The notes under the pieces: generated by a model
The model's input: only the letters and a program-made list of their open reading frames with translations
Database searches by the model: none
What the model was told of the DNA's origin: nothing
Part shown: one piece after another, positions 6,157-16,296 of the stretch
How the letters are laid out: the number at the start of each line of letters is the position of its first letter
Numbering within the stretch: the stretch's first letter is position 1
From: Promethearchaeota archaeon
GTDB taxonomy: Archaea; Asgardarchaeota; Lokiarchaeia; Sigynarchaeales; SOKP01
Assembly (NCBI GenBank): GCA_030605085.1
Contig: JAUWBH010000039.1
Coordinates: forward strand, 1 to 37,770
Reading direction: 5' to 3'
DNA: 37,770 nt
Translations under genes and position numbers: made by a program

Positions 6157-8148
6157 TTATAGTGAATTAATTTCATCCTTCATTTTCTCGTAGTAATCTA
6201 GGGATTCGGGATTTCTGAGAGCGCCTCGATTGGCTACAGCCATATTGTGAATTATTTTAGTTACTGCTATTTCGACTTTTTTATTGCTGAATGTATATGG
6301 TATACCGTCTGGAGGAGCTTGGAAAATCAGTTTAGGAATGTGTCTTGGAGAGGTTTTTTCTCGTAGAGTCTGCTTAATTTTTGCTTTTAAATCGTCACTT
6401 AATTCATAACCCTCATTTAGGAGAACAAACATTACGATCCTTATATCTCCAGAGTGCTTATGACCGATAACAAGAGAATCGGAGATTTCTGGTAACTGTT
6501 CAATCACATTATAAATCTCTGCTGTTCCAATTCGGACGCCACTTGGTTTTAGCACAGCATCCGATCTACCCCAGAATATAATTCCCCCAGTATCGCTATG
6601 AATTACAATGTAATCACCGTGCCTCCATACATTTTTACCAGTATCTTTAAAATGATCGAAGTAGGCAGCTTTATATTTTGTCATATTATTGTCATCGTCC
6701 CAGAAATATACTGGCATTGAAGGAGCAGGAGCTTCGCATACTAATTCGGCTTGTTCGTCTTCAATAGGCTCAGCGTTATCATTATATGATTCTACTTTCA
6801 TTGCTAACGCACGACCTTGCAATTCACCAGAATATACTGGAAGTATTGGTATCGCACCAGCAAAGCAACCATTAATGTCTGTTCCTCCGCTAATTGAATT
6901 AAAGTATAAATCTTTCTTAATTTCTCTGTATACATATTCGAAACCTTCAGGAGAAAGCGTGGATGCTGTTTGAGAAATTTCTCTCAGTGTGCTTAAGTCA
7001 TACTTCGTAGCTGGTTTAGCATCCAGACCCATAAGATAATGTATATAAGAAGCACTAGTTCCAAATATTGAAATCTTATGCTTTTCCATCAATTCAAACA
7101 TTCTAAGTGGATCTGGATAGAGAGGATTACCCTCATAAAGGAATATAGTTGCACCTACAGCCAGCGCACTAATTAACCAATTCCACATCATCCATGAAGG
7201 TGCAGTGATATAATTGATTACATCGCTTCTCTGCAAATCAGTGGAAAGGATAAGTTCCTTTAAATGATTGATAAGCACACCACCAGCACTTTGTACCATA
7301 CATTTTGGCTTACCAGTTGTTCCTGAGGAAAACATCACATATACGGGATGATCGAAGGGTAGTTGCTCAAATTCCAATTGTGGATCTTCTTCTTTTGATA
7401 TGAAATCATCCCAATGGATAGCTTTAGGAATACCATTAATATCTGGTTTGCCATCAGAGATGTATGAAACAACGATTACTTTTTCTATAGAGGGAATCGA
7501 ATCAACCACTTCTTTGATGTTAGCAGAAATTTCAAAAATCTTATCTCTATAGTAATATCCATCAACAGTAAAAAGTATTTTTGGCTCTATTTGACTAAAC
7601 CTATCAATAACAGCACTAGCTTGAAGCTCGGCACCACATGATGCCCATATTGCGCCTATACTTGTAGCAGCCAGCATGGCTATTGGTGTCTCTATTAAAT
7701 TTGGAATATAGGAAACGATTCGATCACTAACTTTAATATCTATTTCTTTTAGCGATTTTGCCAAACGGGCTACAGTCTTATTCAATTCCGCGTATGTCAT
7801 TTGCTTCGATACTTTCGTCTCGCCTTGAAAGACAAAAGCCAGTTGGTCGTCTTTATACTTCAATAAGTTTTCCGCAAAATTCATCTTTGCTTCGGGGAAC
7901 CACTTACATCCGGGGAATACATTCAAATCTTTTACAACTTTAGTATAAGGTTGAGATGTGATGATTCCTGAAAATTTCCATACTGCTTCCCAGAAGTCCG
8001 GTATCTTCTCAACTGACCATTTATATAGGTCTTTTCCTCCTTTAAGATCTTCTCCATATTCTTTATTGACAAAATTGATGAATTTGGTAACTTCAGCCTT
8101 TTCAATCCACTGCTTTGAAGGTTCCCATAATTTTTTTCTTTCTGAAAT
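6157..8148 (-). CDS. Acetoacetyl-CoA synthetase, probable ATT start
   Basis: This is an ANL-superfamily acyl-CoA synthetase of the acetoacetate type: acetoacetate + ATP + CoA gives acetoacetyl-CoA. The N-terminal cap has KLWEPSKQWIEKAEVTKF near residue 7 and DLYKWSVEKIPDFWEAVW. The A3 ATP loop SSGTTGKPK is at about 274-282, the A8 hinge GGIIFWGRSDAVLKPSGVRIG follows, and the catalytic lysine lies in PYTFSNKKVE near 623. The first ATG (7926) would remove the whole cap domain. The frame is open 74 codons further, to a stop at 8161-8163, with no ATG, GTG or TTG. ATT at 8148-8146 lies 7 nt after GAGGT (8160-8156) and gives MSERKKLWEP, 663 residues, the normal length. It is divergent from the beta-galactosidase gene. 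Confidence 0.9.
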   Translation of the reverse strand: MSERKKLWEPSKQWIEKAEVTKFINFVNKEYGEDLKGGKDLYKWSVEKIPDFWEAVWKFSGIITSQPYTKVVKDLNVFPGCKWFPEAKMNFAENLLKYKDDQLAFVFQGETKVSKQMTYAELNKTVARLAKSLKEIDIKVSDRIVSYIPNLIETPIAMLAATSIGAIWASCGAELQASAVIDRFSQIEPKILFTVDGYYYRDKIFEISANIKEVVDSIPSIEKVIVVSYISDGKPDINGIPKAIHWDDFISKEEDPQLEFEQLPFDHPVYVMFSSGTTGKPKCMVQSAGGVLINHLKELILSTDLQRSDVINYITAPSWMMWNWLISALAVGATIFLYEGNPLYPDPLRMFELMEKHKISIFGTSASYIHYLMGLDAKPATKYDLSTLREISQTASTLSPEGFEYVYREIKKDLYFNSISGGTDINGCFAGAIPILPVYSGELQGRALAMKVESYNDNAEPIEDEQAELVCEAPAPSMPVYFWDDDNNMTKYKAAYFDHFKDTGKNVWRHGDYIVIHSDTGGIIFWGRSDAVLKPSGVRIGTAEIYNVIEQLPEISDSLVIGHKHSGDIRIVMFVLLNEGYELSDDLKAKIKQTLREKTSPRHIPKLIFQAPPDGIPYTFSNKKVEIAVTKIIHNMAVANRGALRNPESLDYYEKMKDEINSL

Positions 8149-11505
<3,357 letters not shown>

Positions 11506-11617
11506 AGGAAAAAAGACACTTAATGATGATATTTTGAATTTGAAAAAATTATTATTAACGCGTAAATTTATTTTAAAAATATAACAAACATAAATTACAA
11601 AGAAAGGTTATTAAAAA

Positions 11618-11946
11618 ATGAGTGAAGAAGAGAAAGAAGATGAGAAGATTTTGGACAAAATAAATAGCGCATTCGTGGATTTCGTTGGTAGTGTGTTTGG
11701 AGAATCTGGAAAGACCTTTTAATTTCAGGGAAAGGTCCCGGAAAAGAATGGGTGGAAGAAACCCAAGAAAAAATTAAAGACTTCTCTTCATCGTCTATAA
11801 AGAAATTTTTGGAGTTTTCGGATGATGTATTAGAAAAACTAAATCTCAATGAAAACGAGCAAATAGTAAAAGCTCGAGATAGTATTGAAGATTTACTCAA
11901 GCAATCGGGCTTATTGAAAGAAGAGGATGAGGAAGAAGAGTTTTAA
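11618..11946 (+). pseudogene. Small acidic helical protein, frameshifted
   Basis: ATG 11618 follows AAAGGTT and encodes MSEEEKEDEKILDKINSAF, then FVGSVFGESGK, before TAA at 11720. The next frame continues without a break in sense as DLLISGKGPGKEWVEETQEK to an EEDEEEEF end at 11946. A single missing base near 11713-11717 would join them into one protein of about 108 residues, helical and strongly acidic. The family was not recognised. It may be a true recent frameshift or a sequencing error in an A-rich run. It lies about 110 bp after the beta-galactosidase on the same strand. Confidence 0.55.
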
Positions 11947-12020
11947 TTTACTAAGTTTATTGACATTCTGTAGCTAAACATTTTAGCTAAACTTTTTTTT
12001 TTAATTTTCATTTAATAACG

Positions 12021-12040
12021 AACTTCTAAAAGTAGAAGTT
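12021..12040. terminator. Perfect stem-loop between convergent small genes
   Basis: AACTTCTA and TAGAAGTT form an 8-bp stem with loop AAAG. It lies between the end of the small acidic gene and the end of the convergent minus-strand mini-genes, where a bidirectional transcription end would be expected. Confidence 0.4.
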
Positions 12041-12090
12041 GTTATAGTTGTTATTATAAAGAAGATAATTAATTAAAAAGAAGAAAGAAA

Positions 12091-12186
12091 TTATAAGGCA
12101 TTATTTTTCTTTAAATATGCTCTAATATCGTCTATAGATTGGTTAAATAACTCAGAGATCACCATTAAAGACAGTGATTCATCCAT
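12091..12186 (-). CDS. 31-residue hypothetical peptide
   Basis: ATG 12186 is preceded by GAGGAG at the right distance and encodes MDESLSLMVISELFNQSIDD followed by a RAYLKKNNAL end. The sequence is amphipathic and could form two short helices. It lies 27 bp downstream of the zinc-finger mini-gene on the same strand, so the two are probably co-transcribed. The function is not recognised. The strong ribosome-binding site is the main reason to call it real. Confidence 0.4.
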   Translation of the reverse strand: MDESLSLMVISELFNQSIDDIRAYLKKNNAL

Positions 12187-12213
12187 ACCCACTCCTCAGC
12201 TTATACGAAGAGT

Positions 12214-12366
12214 TTAAGCTTTTGAGATATAATCTTTGTATAATTGTATCCAAGTCTCGTTTTTAGCATATTCGTTTGGATGCTGAGCTTGGATATGAAC
12301 CCAGTATGGATGATAGAGGATCTCCAAACAATATGGACATTTTCGAGGTTTGTCTTTTCCAGCCAT
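12214..12366 (-). CDS. 50-residue C2H2-like zinc-finger miniprotein
   Basis: MAGKDKPRKCPYCLEILYHP begins the protein. The ligands are Cys10, Cys13, His24 and His29 (C-x2-C-x10-H-x4-H), close to a classical C2H2 finger, followed by a short helix and the end YKDYISKA. Small single C2H2 fingers are frequent in archaea and bind DNA or RNA. It heads a two-gene minus-strand unit with the 31-residue peptide, pointing away from the longin-like genes. The upstream gap 12367-12657 is very A/T-rich and shows no other feature. Confidence 0.65.
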   Translation of the reverse strand: MAGKDKPRKCPYCLEILYHPYWVHIQAQHPNEYAKNETWIQLYKDYISKA

Positions 12367-12657
12367 ATCTTTTCCACTTTATTACTATTATTTTTTTAAA
12401 AAAAATTCAAAATTGAAATAATAATTTTTAATTGAAATTTTATTTTATTATAAAATTTAGACATTGTTAGTATAAAAAATTTTTAATTTTAAAATTTCTT
12501 TTTTAAAAATTCTCAAATAAAATTTTTTTCATTTTTCAATAATTTCAATCTTACTAAATTAAACTATTAAATAGACGAAGAGACAAATTAGATCTAGGGA
12601 ATATTACTTTCGCACTTTTACATAGAAACATAAATTATCAATAAAATTTGATTTAAA

Positions 12658-13092
12658 TTGAAAGAGCTCTACGAAATAGGTGTAGTAATTAGAGGTACTA
12701 TATTAGTCAATCATTATTTCAAAGACATTCCTGGTCAAAAAACGATAATTGATGAACCTTATAAAGATCCAAGAGGTCTTTTCATATCAGCTATTAATAC
12801 ATTTTTAGCAAAGACTTTCAATAAAAATAAGTTAGAATACTTGGAATCAGGAAATTTTTTATTAACATTTAAAATAAGTGAAATTAAAGCAAAAGATAAC
12901 CCCTTGAAAGAACAATTAATAATTTATGGGTTAATCGAGAAGAATAAAAATCCAGAAAAATTAAGCAAAATTTTTTTAAAAAAGGTTGAAAAACTCTTAG
13001 AAATATTTATTGAAAGATATAATAACAAAAATCTTTATGAATTAGAACAGTTTAAGGACTTTGAAACAGAGATTATTAAATTTTTTCGATGA
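12658..13092 (+). CDS. Putative longin/roadblock-like (profilin-fold) protein, paralogue 1
   Basis: The 144-residue protein starts at TTG 12658. The pattern is beta (IGVVIRGTILVNHYF, residues 7-21), a helix with the motif FISAINTFLAKTF (about 42-55), paired strands (LEYLESGNFLLTFKISEI), a strand (LIIYGLIEKN) and a long helix (KLSKIFLKKVEKLLEIFIERY), ending with a short FETEIIKFF helix. This order matches longin and roadblock-type modules, which in Asgard archaea are numerous and are thought to partner small GTPases. It has no membrane segment and no signal peptide. A convergent paralogue follows at 13157. Fold assignment is by pattern only. Confidence 0.6.
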   Translation: MKELYEIGVVIRGTILVNHYFKDIPGQKTIIDEPYKDPRGLFISAINTFLAKTFNKNKLEYLESGNFLLTFKISEIKAKDNPLKEQLIIYGLIEKNKNPEKLSKIFLKKVEKLLEIFIERYNNKNLYELEQFKDFETEIIKFFR

Positions 13093-13156
13093 TCTTGGAT
13101 TTTTGGTAGAATAAATAAATCGATGTTCAAAAAACTTTATTTTAATGGACTCGAGA

Positions 13157-13606
13157 TTATTTTTTTATTTCAAAAAATGCCCTTATTTCTTTTTCAAAAG
13201 GCTCAAATTCGTTTAGATTACAATAATCTTTTTTTGAATAACGACTTATAAATAATAGGAGAATTGGTTCTACTTTTTGTAGAAATTTCTTTACAATCTT
13301 GTCTACTTTTCTTTTGTCTTTTTCTAATAGTCCATATATTATTATAGGTTCTTCTTTGTTATCAGAATTAACAATTTTTGAGATTTTAAAGACGAATATG
13401 TGATTGCCAAATTCTAAATACTCTAAATAATTGTTTTTAAACACAACTTCCACAAATGTATTAATTGCAGATAGAAACGAAGCTCTTAATTGTTGGTTCT
13501 TCTCGTAACTATTTTTATCCTCATTATTAATATTTTTAAATGTGTATGAGGATATGACAAATGCTCTTATAATAATTCCAACTTCCAATAACTGGTCTTT
13601 GAGCAT
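13157..13606 (-). CDS. Putative longin/roadblock-like protein, paralogue 2
   Basis: The 149-residue protein starts at ATG 13606 with MLKDQLLEVGIIIRAFVIS. It shares all landmarks with the gene at 12658: SFLSAINTFVEVVF, LEYLEFGNHIFVFKISKI, IIIYGLLEKD, KFLQKVEPILLLFISRY and FEKEIRAFF. The two genes converge, with 64 bp between their ends. A third, broken copy lies just beyond its 5' end in the opposite direction. The arrangement indicates inverted local duplication. Function is unknown; by family resemblance it may be a subunit of a GTPase regulator or vesicle-type complex. Confidence 0.6.
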   Translation of the reverse strand: MLKDQLLEVGIIIRAFVISSYTFKNINNEDKNSYEKNQQLRASFLSAINTFVEVVFKNNYLEYLEFGNHIFVFKISKIVNSDNKEEPIIIYGLLEKDKRKVDKIVKKFLQKVEPILLLFISRYSKKDYCNLNEFEPFEKEIRAFFEIKK

Positions 13607-13649
13607 ATGTATATTTATAGAATTTCAAATATTTTAATTTATATTTTTT

Positions 13650-13843
13650 ATTCCAAGGAAGCGATAAAATTATGCGGTCTAGCTTGTAAGACAAAAAAAA
13701 GTCCCGATAAATTCGTGAGAAAATTTCTTCAGAAAGTAGAACCAATTTTAGAATCATTTGTTATGAAATATCATAATAAAGACTTTACACATCTTAATCA
13801 GTTTGATTCCCTTCAAGAGAAAATAAAAAGATACTTTAATTAG
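13650..13843 (+). pseudogene. 3' remnant of a third longin-like paralogue
   Basis: The frame encodes LCGLACKTKKSPDKFVRKFL and then VEPILESFVMKYHNKDF, ending FDSLQEKIKRYFN at TAA 13841. It aligns to the last third of the protein at 13157 (KFLQKVEPILLLFISRYSKKD). The N-terminal two thirds are missing, and the stretch before residue GLACK shows no similarity. It is a decayed duplicate lying head-to-head with paralogue 2. Confidence 0.65.
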
Positions 13844-13883
13844 TTAGCTAATGAGACTCCTTAATTTTATAATTTTATTACAC

Positions 13884-15335
13884 CTAATCTGTTTTATTTT
13901 CATCGTTATTAAGAGTTTCTTCATCATTTTCTTGTTCTTCTTCGAATTCTATTTCTTTAGCTTTCATTTTTTTCAATTCTTCCTTCCTCTTTTCGATAAG
14001 TTTTTCAATTTCTTCGCTAACTAAACTCACTTGGACAACTCCAAGTGATTTCATTAATTTTATCTCGTCTTCTACATCAGATTTAGAATATCCTGCTTTT
14101 ATTAGTTCATTTATTAATAAATCCAAAGTTAAGTCAGAACCTTTATCTTCTAGCAATTTAATAATATAATCTCGTAAATTTGTAGGGACTGGTTTAATTT
14201 CTAAATCATCTCCAGTTTCTTTACCAGCCTTTTTAGCTATTTCTGGTATATTAAATCGTCGGGGAATTTTAAGAACATTTTTTTTGCCCCATTCAAAATC
14301 AGCAATATTTCTGATTACTCGTCTGTATCCTCCAAAAACTATATGTCTTAAATTGGGTTCGAACTCCGTATCTATATAAGAGCAAATCTCTTTAATTGAG
14401 CCGCCAGAATCTACTTTCCATTTCAATTCAAAATCCGTAGAATCTAAATGTGGATTATGAAAAACCCTTAAAGTCCCATCTGCACATCCAACAATAATTT
14501 CCTTTGTGTTATCGCCATCAATATCTTCAATTAATAGGGTTATAGGGCGATTTAAATGCTTAACGCGCTTCTTTTTTAATTTACTTTTAAATTCTTCTAT
14601 TTTAATAAAACGTAACCTTTTACCTTCGCTATTATAAATTTTAACATAAAAATCGTCTGCGGCAACAATAATTTCGTTATATCCATCATTAGTAACATCT
14701 CCCACCTTAATATCGTTAATTTGAGCGTACACATTTTTCTGCCAAAGAATCTCTGGTTTCCCGTCTTTTACATGAATTAACTGAAGGAATCCACTTTTAT
14801 TGCCAACTACTAAACCATAAACTGGTTTAGCAAACTGCGGGAATTTTAAAAATCCTAATGCGCAGCTAGTTACCCAAGAATCGTAATAAAAGGTTGCGAT
14901 TGGTTCGTTGGAATTAATATCGTTTAAAATATTAAGAGATTTATCTTCGCCTCCAAATATTAATTCAATATTACCATCTCTGTAAAAATCTCCAGCTGTG
15001 CAACAATCGATCATTGCGCCAAATTTTTTGTTCATTATACCAATGAATTTCTTCTTTTTCTCGTCCAATTTTAAAACCAAAACCCTTCCATCACCCGCAC
15101 CAACCAATACTTCTTCGTTTCCGTCCCCATCTAAATCAATTGGATAACTACATCGAACCCAGCCATCAAAAACTACATCATCCGCGATCATCAATTCATC
15201 GTCCATTAAATAAAGCGTTTTATCATGCCCTCCAAATACCAAAAACTTTTCTCCACCTGCTTTCAATATCTGGGTCGTCATAATAGCATCAGGACACTCG
15301 AAAAGCCAATATTGATGAAAATATTTTCTTAGCAT
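13884..15335 (-). CDS. Cytosolic FG-GAP-type beta-propeller with helical, acidic C-terminal tail
   Basis: The 483-residue protein has at least four calcium-loop blades of FG-GAP/VCBS type: DLDGDGNEEVLVG (about 67-79), DFYRDGNIELIFG (about 115), DVTNDGYNEIIVA (about 213) and DIDGDNTKEIIVG (about 271). A winged-helix-like segment (LINELIKAGYSKSDVEDEIK, about 400-425) and a charged coiled coil ending in an acidic tail follow. There is no signal peptide or membrane segment, unlike most secreted FG-GAP proteins. Propellers of this kind followed by helices occur in eukaryotic ITFG2 and BBS-type scaffold subunits. Next to longin-like genes it may be a scaffold of a membrane-trafficking-like complex; this is inference. 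Confidence 0.75.
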   Translation of the reverse strand: MLRKYFHQYWLFECPDAIMTTQILKAGGEKFLVFGGHDKTLYLMDDELMIADDVVFDGWVRCSYPIDLDGDGNEEVLVGAGDGRVLVLKLDEKKKKFIGIMNKKFGAMIDCCTAGDFYRDGNIELIFGGEDKSLNILNDINSNEPIATFYYDSWVTSCALGFLKFPQFAKPVYGLVVGNKSGFLQLIHVKDGKPEILWQKNVYAQINDIKVGDVTNDGYNEIIVAADDFYVKIYNSEGKRLRFIKIEEFKSKLKKKRVKHLNRPITLLIEDIDGDNTKEIIVGCADGTLRVFHNPHLDSTDFELKWKVDSGGSIKEICSYIDTEFEPNLRHIVFGGYRRVIRNIADFEWGKKNVLKIPRRFNIPEIAKKAGKETGDDLEIKPVPTNLRDYIIKLLEDKGSDLTLDLLINELIKAGYSKSDVEDEIKLMKSLGVVQVSLVSEEIEKLIEKRKEELKKMKAKEIEFEEEQENDEETLNNDENKTD

Positions 15336-15472
15336 GTTTCTTTAAAAAAAAATTTAAGTTAATTATCTACTCTTTTATAAAATTAGACTCACTAATTCTA
15401 TTTAATTTTTAAGGAAAAATTAATTTAATTAAAGCTATTATTTGTTAAGAATCTAAAGAACCTAACAAGCAA

Positions 15473-15490
15473 CACCAACCATAATTGGTG
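15473..15490. repeat. Short inverted repeat upstream of the propeller gene
   Basis: CACCAA and TTGGTG are separated by six bases, about 140 bp before the propeller gene start. It could be an operator or a terminator for the remnant at 15560; nothing distinguishes these. Confidence 0.25.
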
Positions 15491-15559
15491 ATAAATTTCT
15501 AATTACCAAAACAAAGAAATTGGCGTAATATTATATTATAATATTATTATAATCAAAGC

Positions 15560-15790
15560 TCAGTCTAAAGACGATAATTCTTCTTCGCTTAAATAATTCA
15601 AATAACCTTCTTGTCTAAGATATTCAACAACAGTCGGATGCCCAGATTTGTATCGTCGCGCGATCTCTTCTTTAAAAACTTTTTTGGCTCTAAGATCCCC
15701 GACTTCAGTCAATTCTTTTAACAATGGGAAAGCAATGTGTTTGACTAAAAGCCGGGTATCGTAAATGTAATAGTATTTGATTTTACAACT
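15560..15790 (-). pseudogene. C-terminal fragment of a protein of an Asgard leucine-rich-repeat-associated type
   Basis: The minus-strand frame encodes YDTRLLVKHIAFPLLKELTE, then KKVFKEEIARRYKSGHPTVV and EYLRQEGYLNYLSEEEL, ending TGA at 15560. It has no start, and a stop (15791-15793) closes it upstream. From memory, this helical pattern (FPLLKxLTExGD, VFKEEIAxR, HPTVVxYLxxEGYL) is recurrent at the C-termini of leucine-rich-repeat proteins in Lokiarchaeia. I treat it as the tail of a deleted gene of that class. Confidence 0.4.
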
Positions 15791-15900
15791 TCAAAAAAAT
15801 TAGACGTGATACTAGCCAAATGTTTTAAAAACTATAATACTCCAAATAGATTTTTAATAATAATTTTATTGCGAGGTATAATCATAATGTTTACGACGAT

Positions 15901-16155
15901 TTGCTAGAACAAGTTAGGAAGATGCCTTTCTATGAAAATATCTCTTTTATTACGAGCGATGAATTTTTAGAATTTTTAAGTTTACCATCTAAAGTTAATC
16001 AATGGAGAAATTTAAGCGACGAAGAAATCCGTCTATTAACTCTATACAATAATATATTAAATTTAATTGAGTCTGCAATGAAATCCGATACCGATTTTAA
16101 CAAACTAATAGATTTATACCACTATTACAAGAGAAAATTAACTACCAAATATTAA
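15901..16155 (+). CDS. Hypothetical helical protein, start uncertain
   Basis: The frame encodes 84 residues from TTG 15901 (LEQVRKMPFYENISFITSDE, then DEEIRLLTLYNNILNLIES and a YYKRKLTTKY end), predicted mostly helical. It stays open upstream to a TAG with no ATG. A GAGGT site (15873-15877) with an ATG (15887) at good spacing exists, but that ATG is in a different frame and closes after six codons. The gene may therefore carry a frameshift at its very start, or use a non-standard codon such as GTT 15889. No family was recognised. Confidence 0.4.
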   Translation: MLEQVRKMPFYENISFITSDEFLEFLSLPSKVNQWRNLSDEEIRLLTLYNNILNLIESAMKSDTDFNKLIDLYHYYKRKLTTKY

Positions 16156-16296
16156 TTTTTTATATAATAATTTATATACTTTCGTTCATTTTTTATTGTT
16201 TTCCCTTGTTTCTACATAATTTGATAATAATTTGAAATAAAAAAAACTTAGAATAAAAGAAAATAAAAAAAAATGATTATAATTTTTTTGAAAAAT

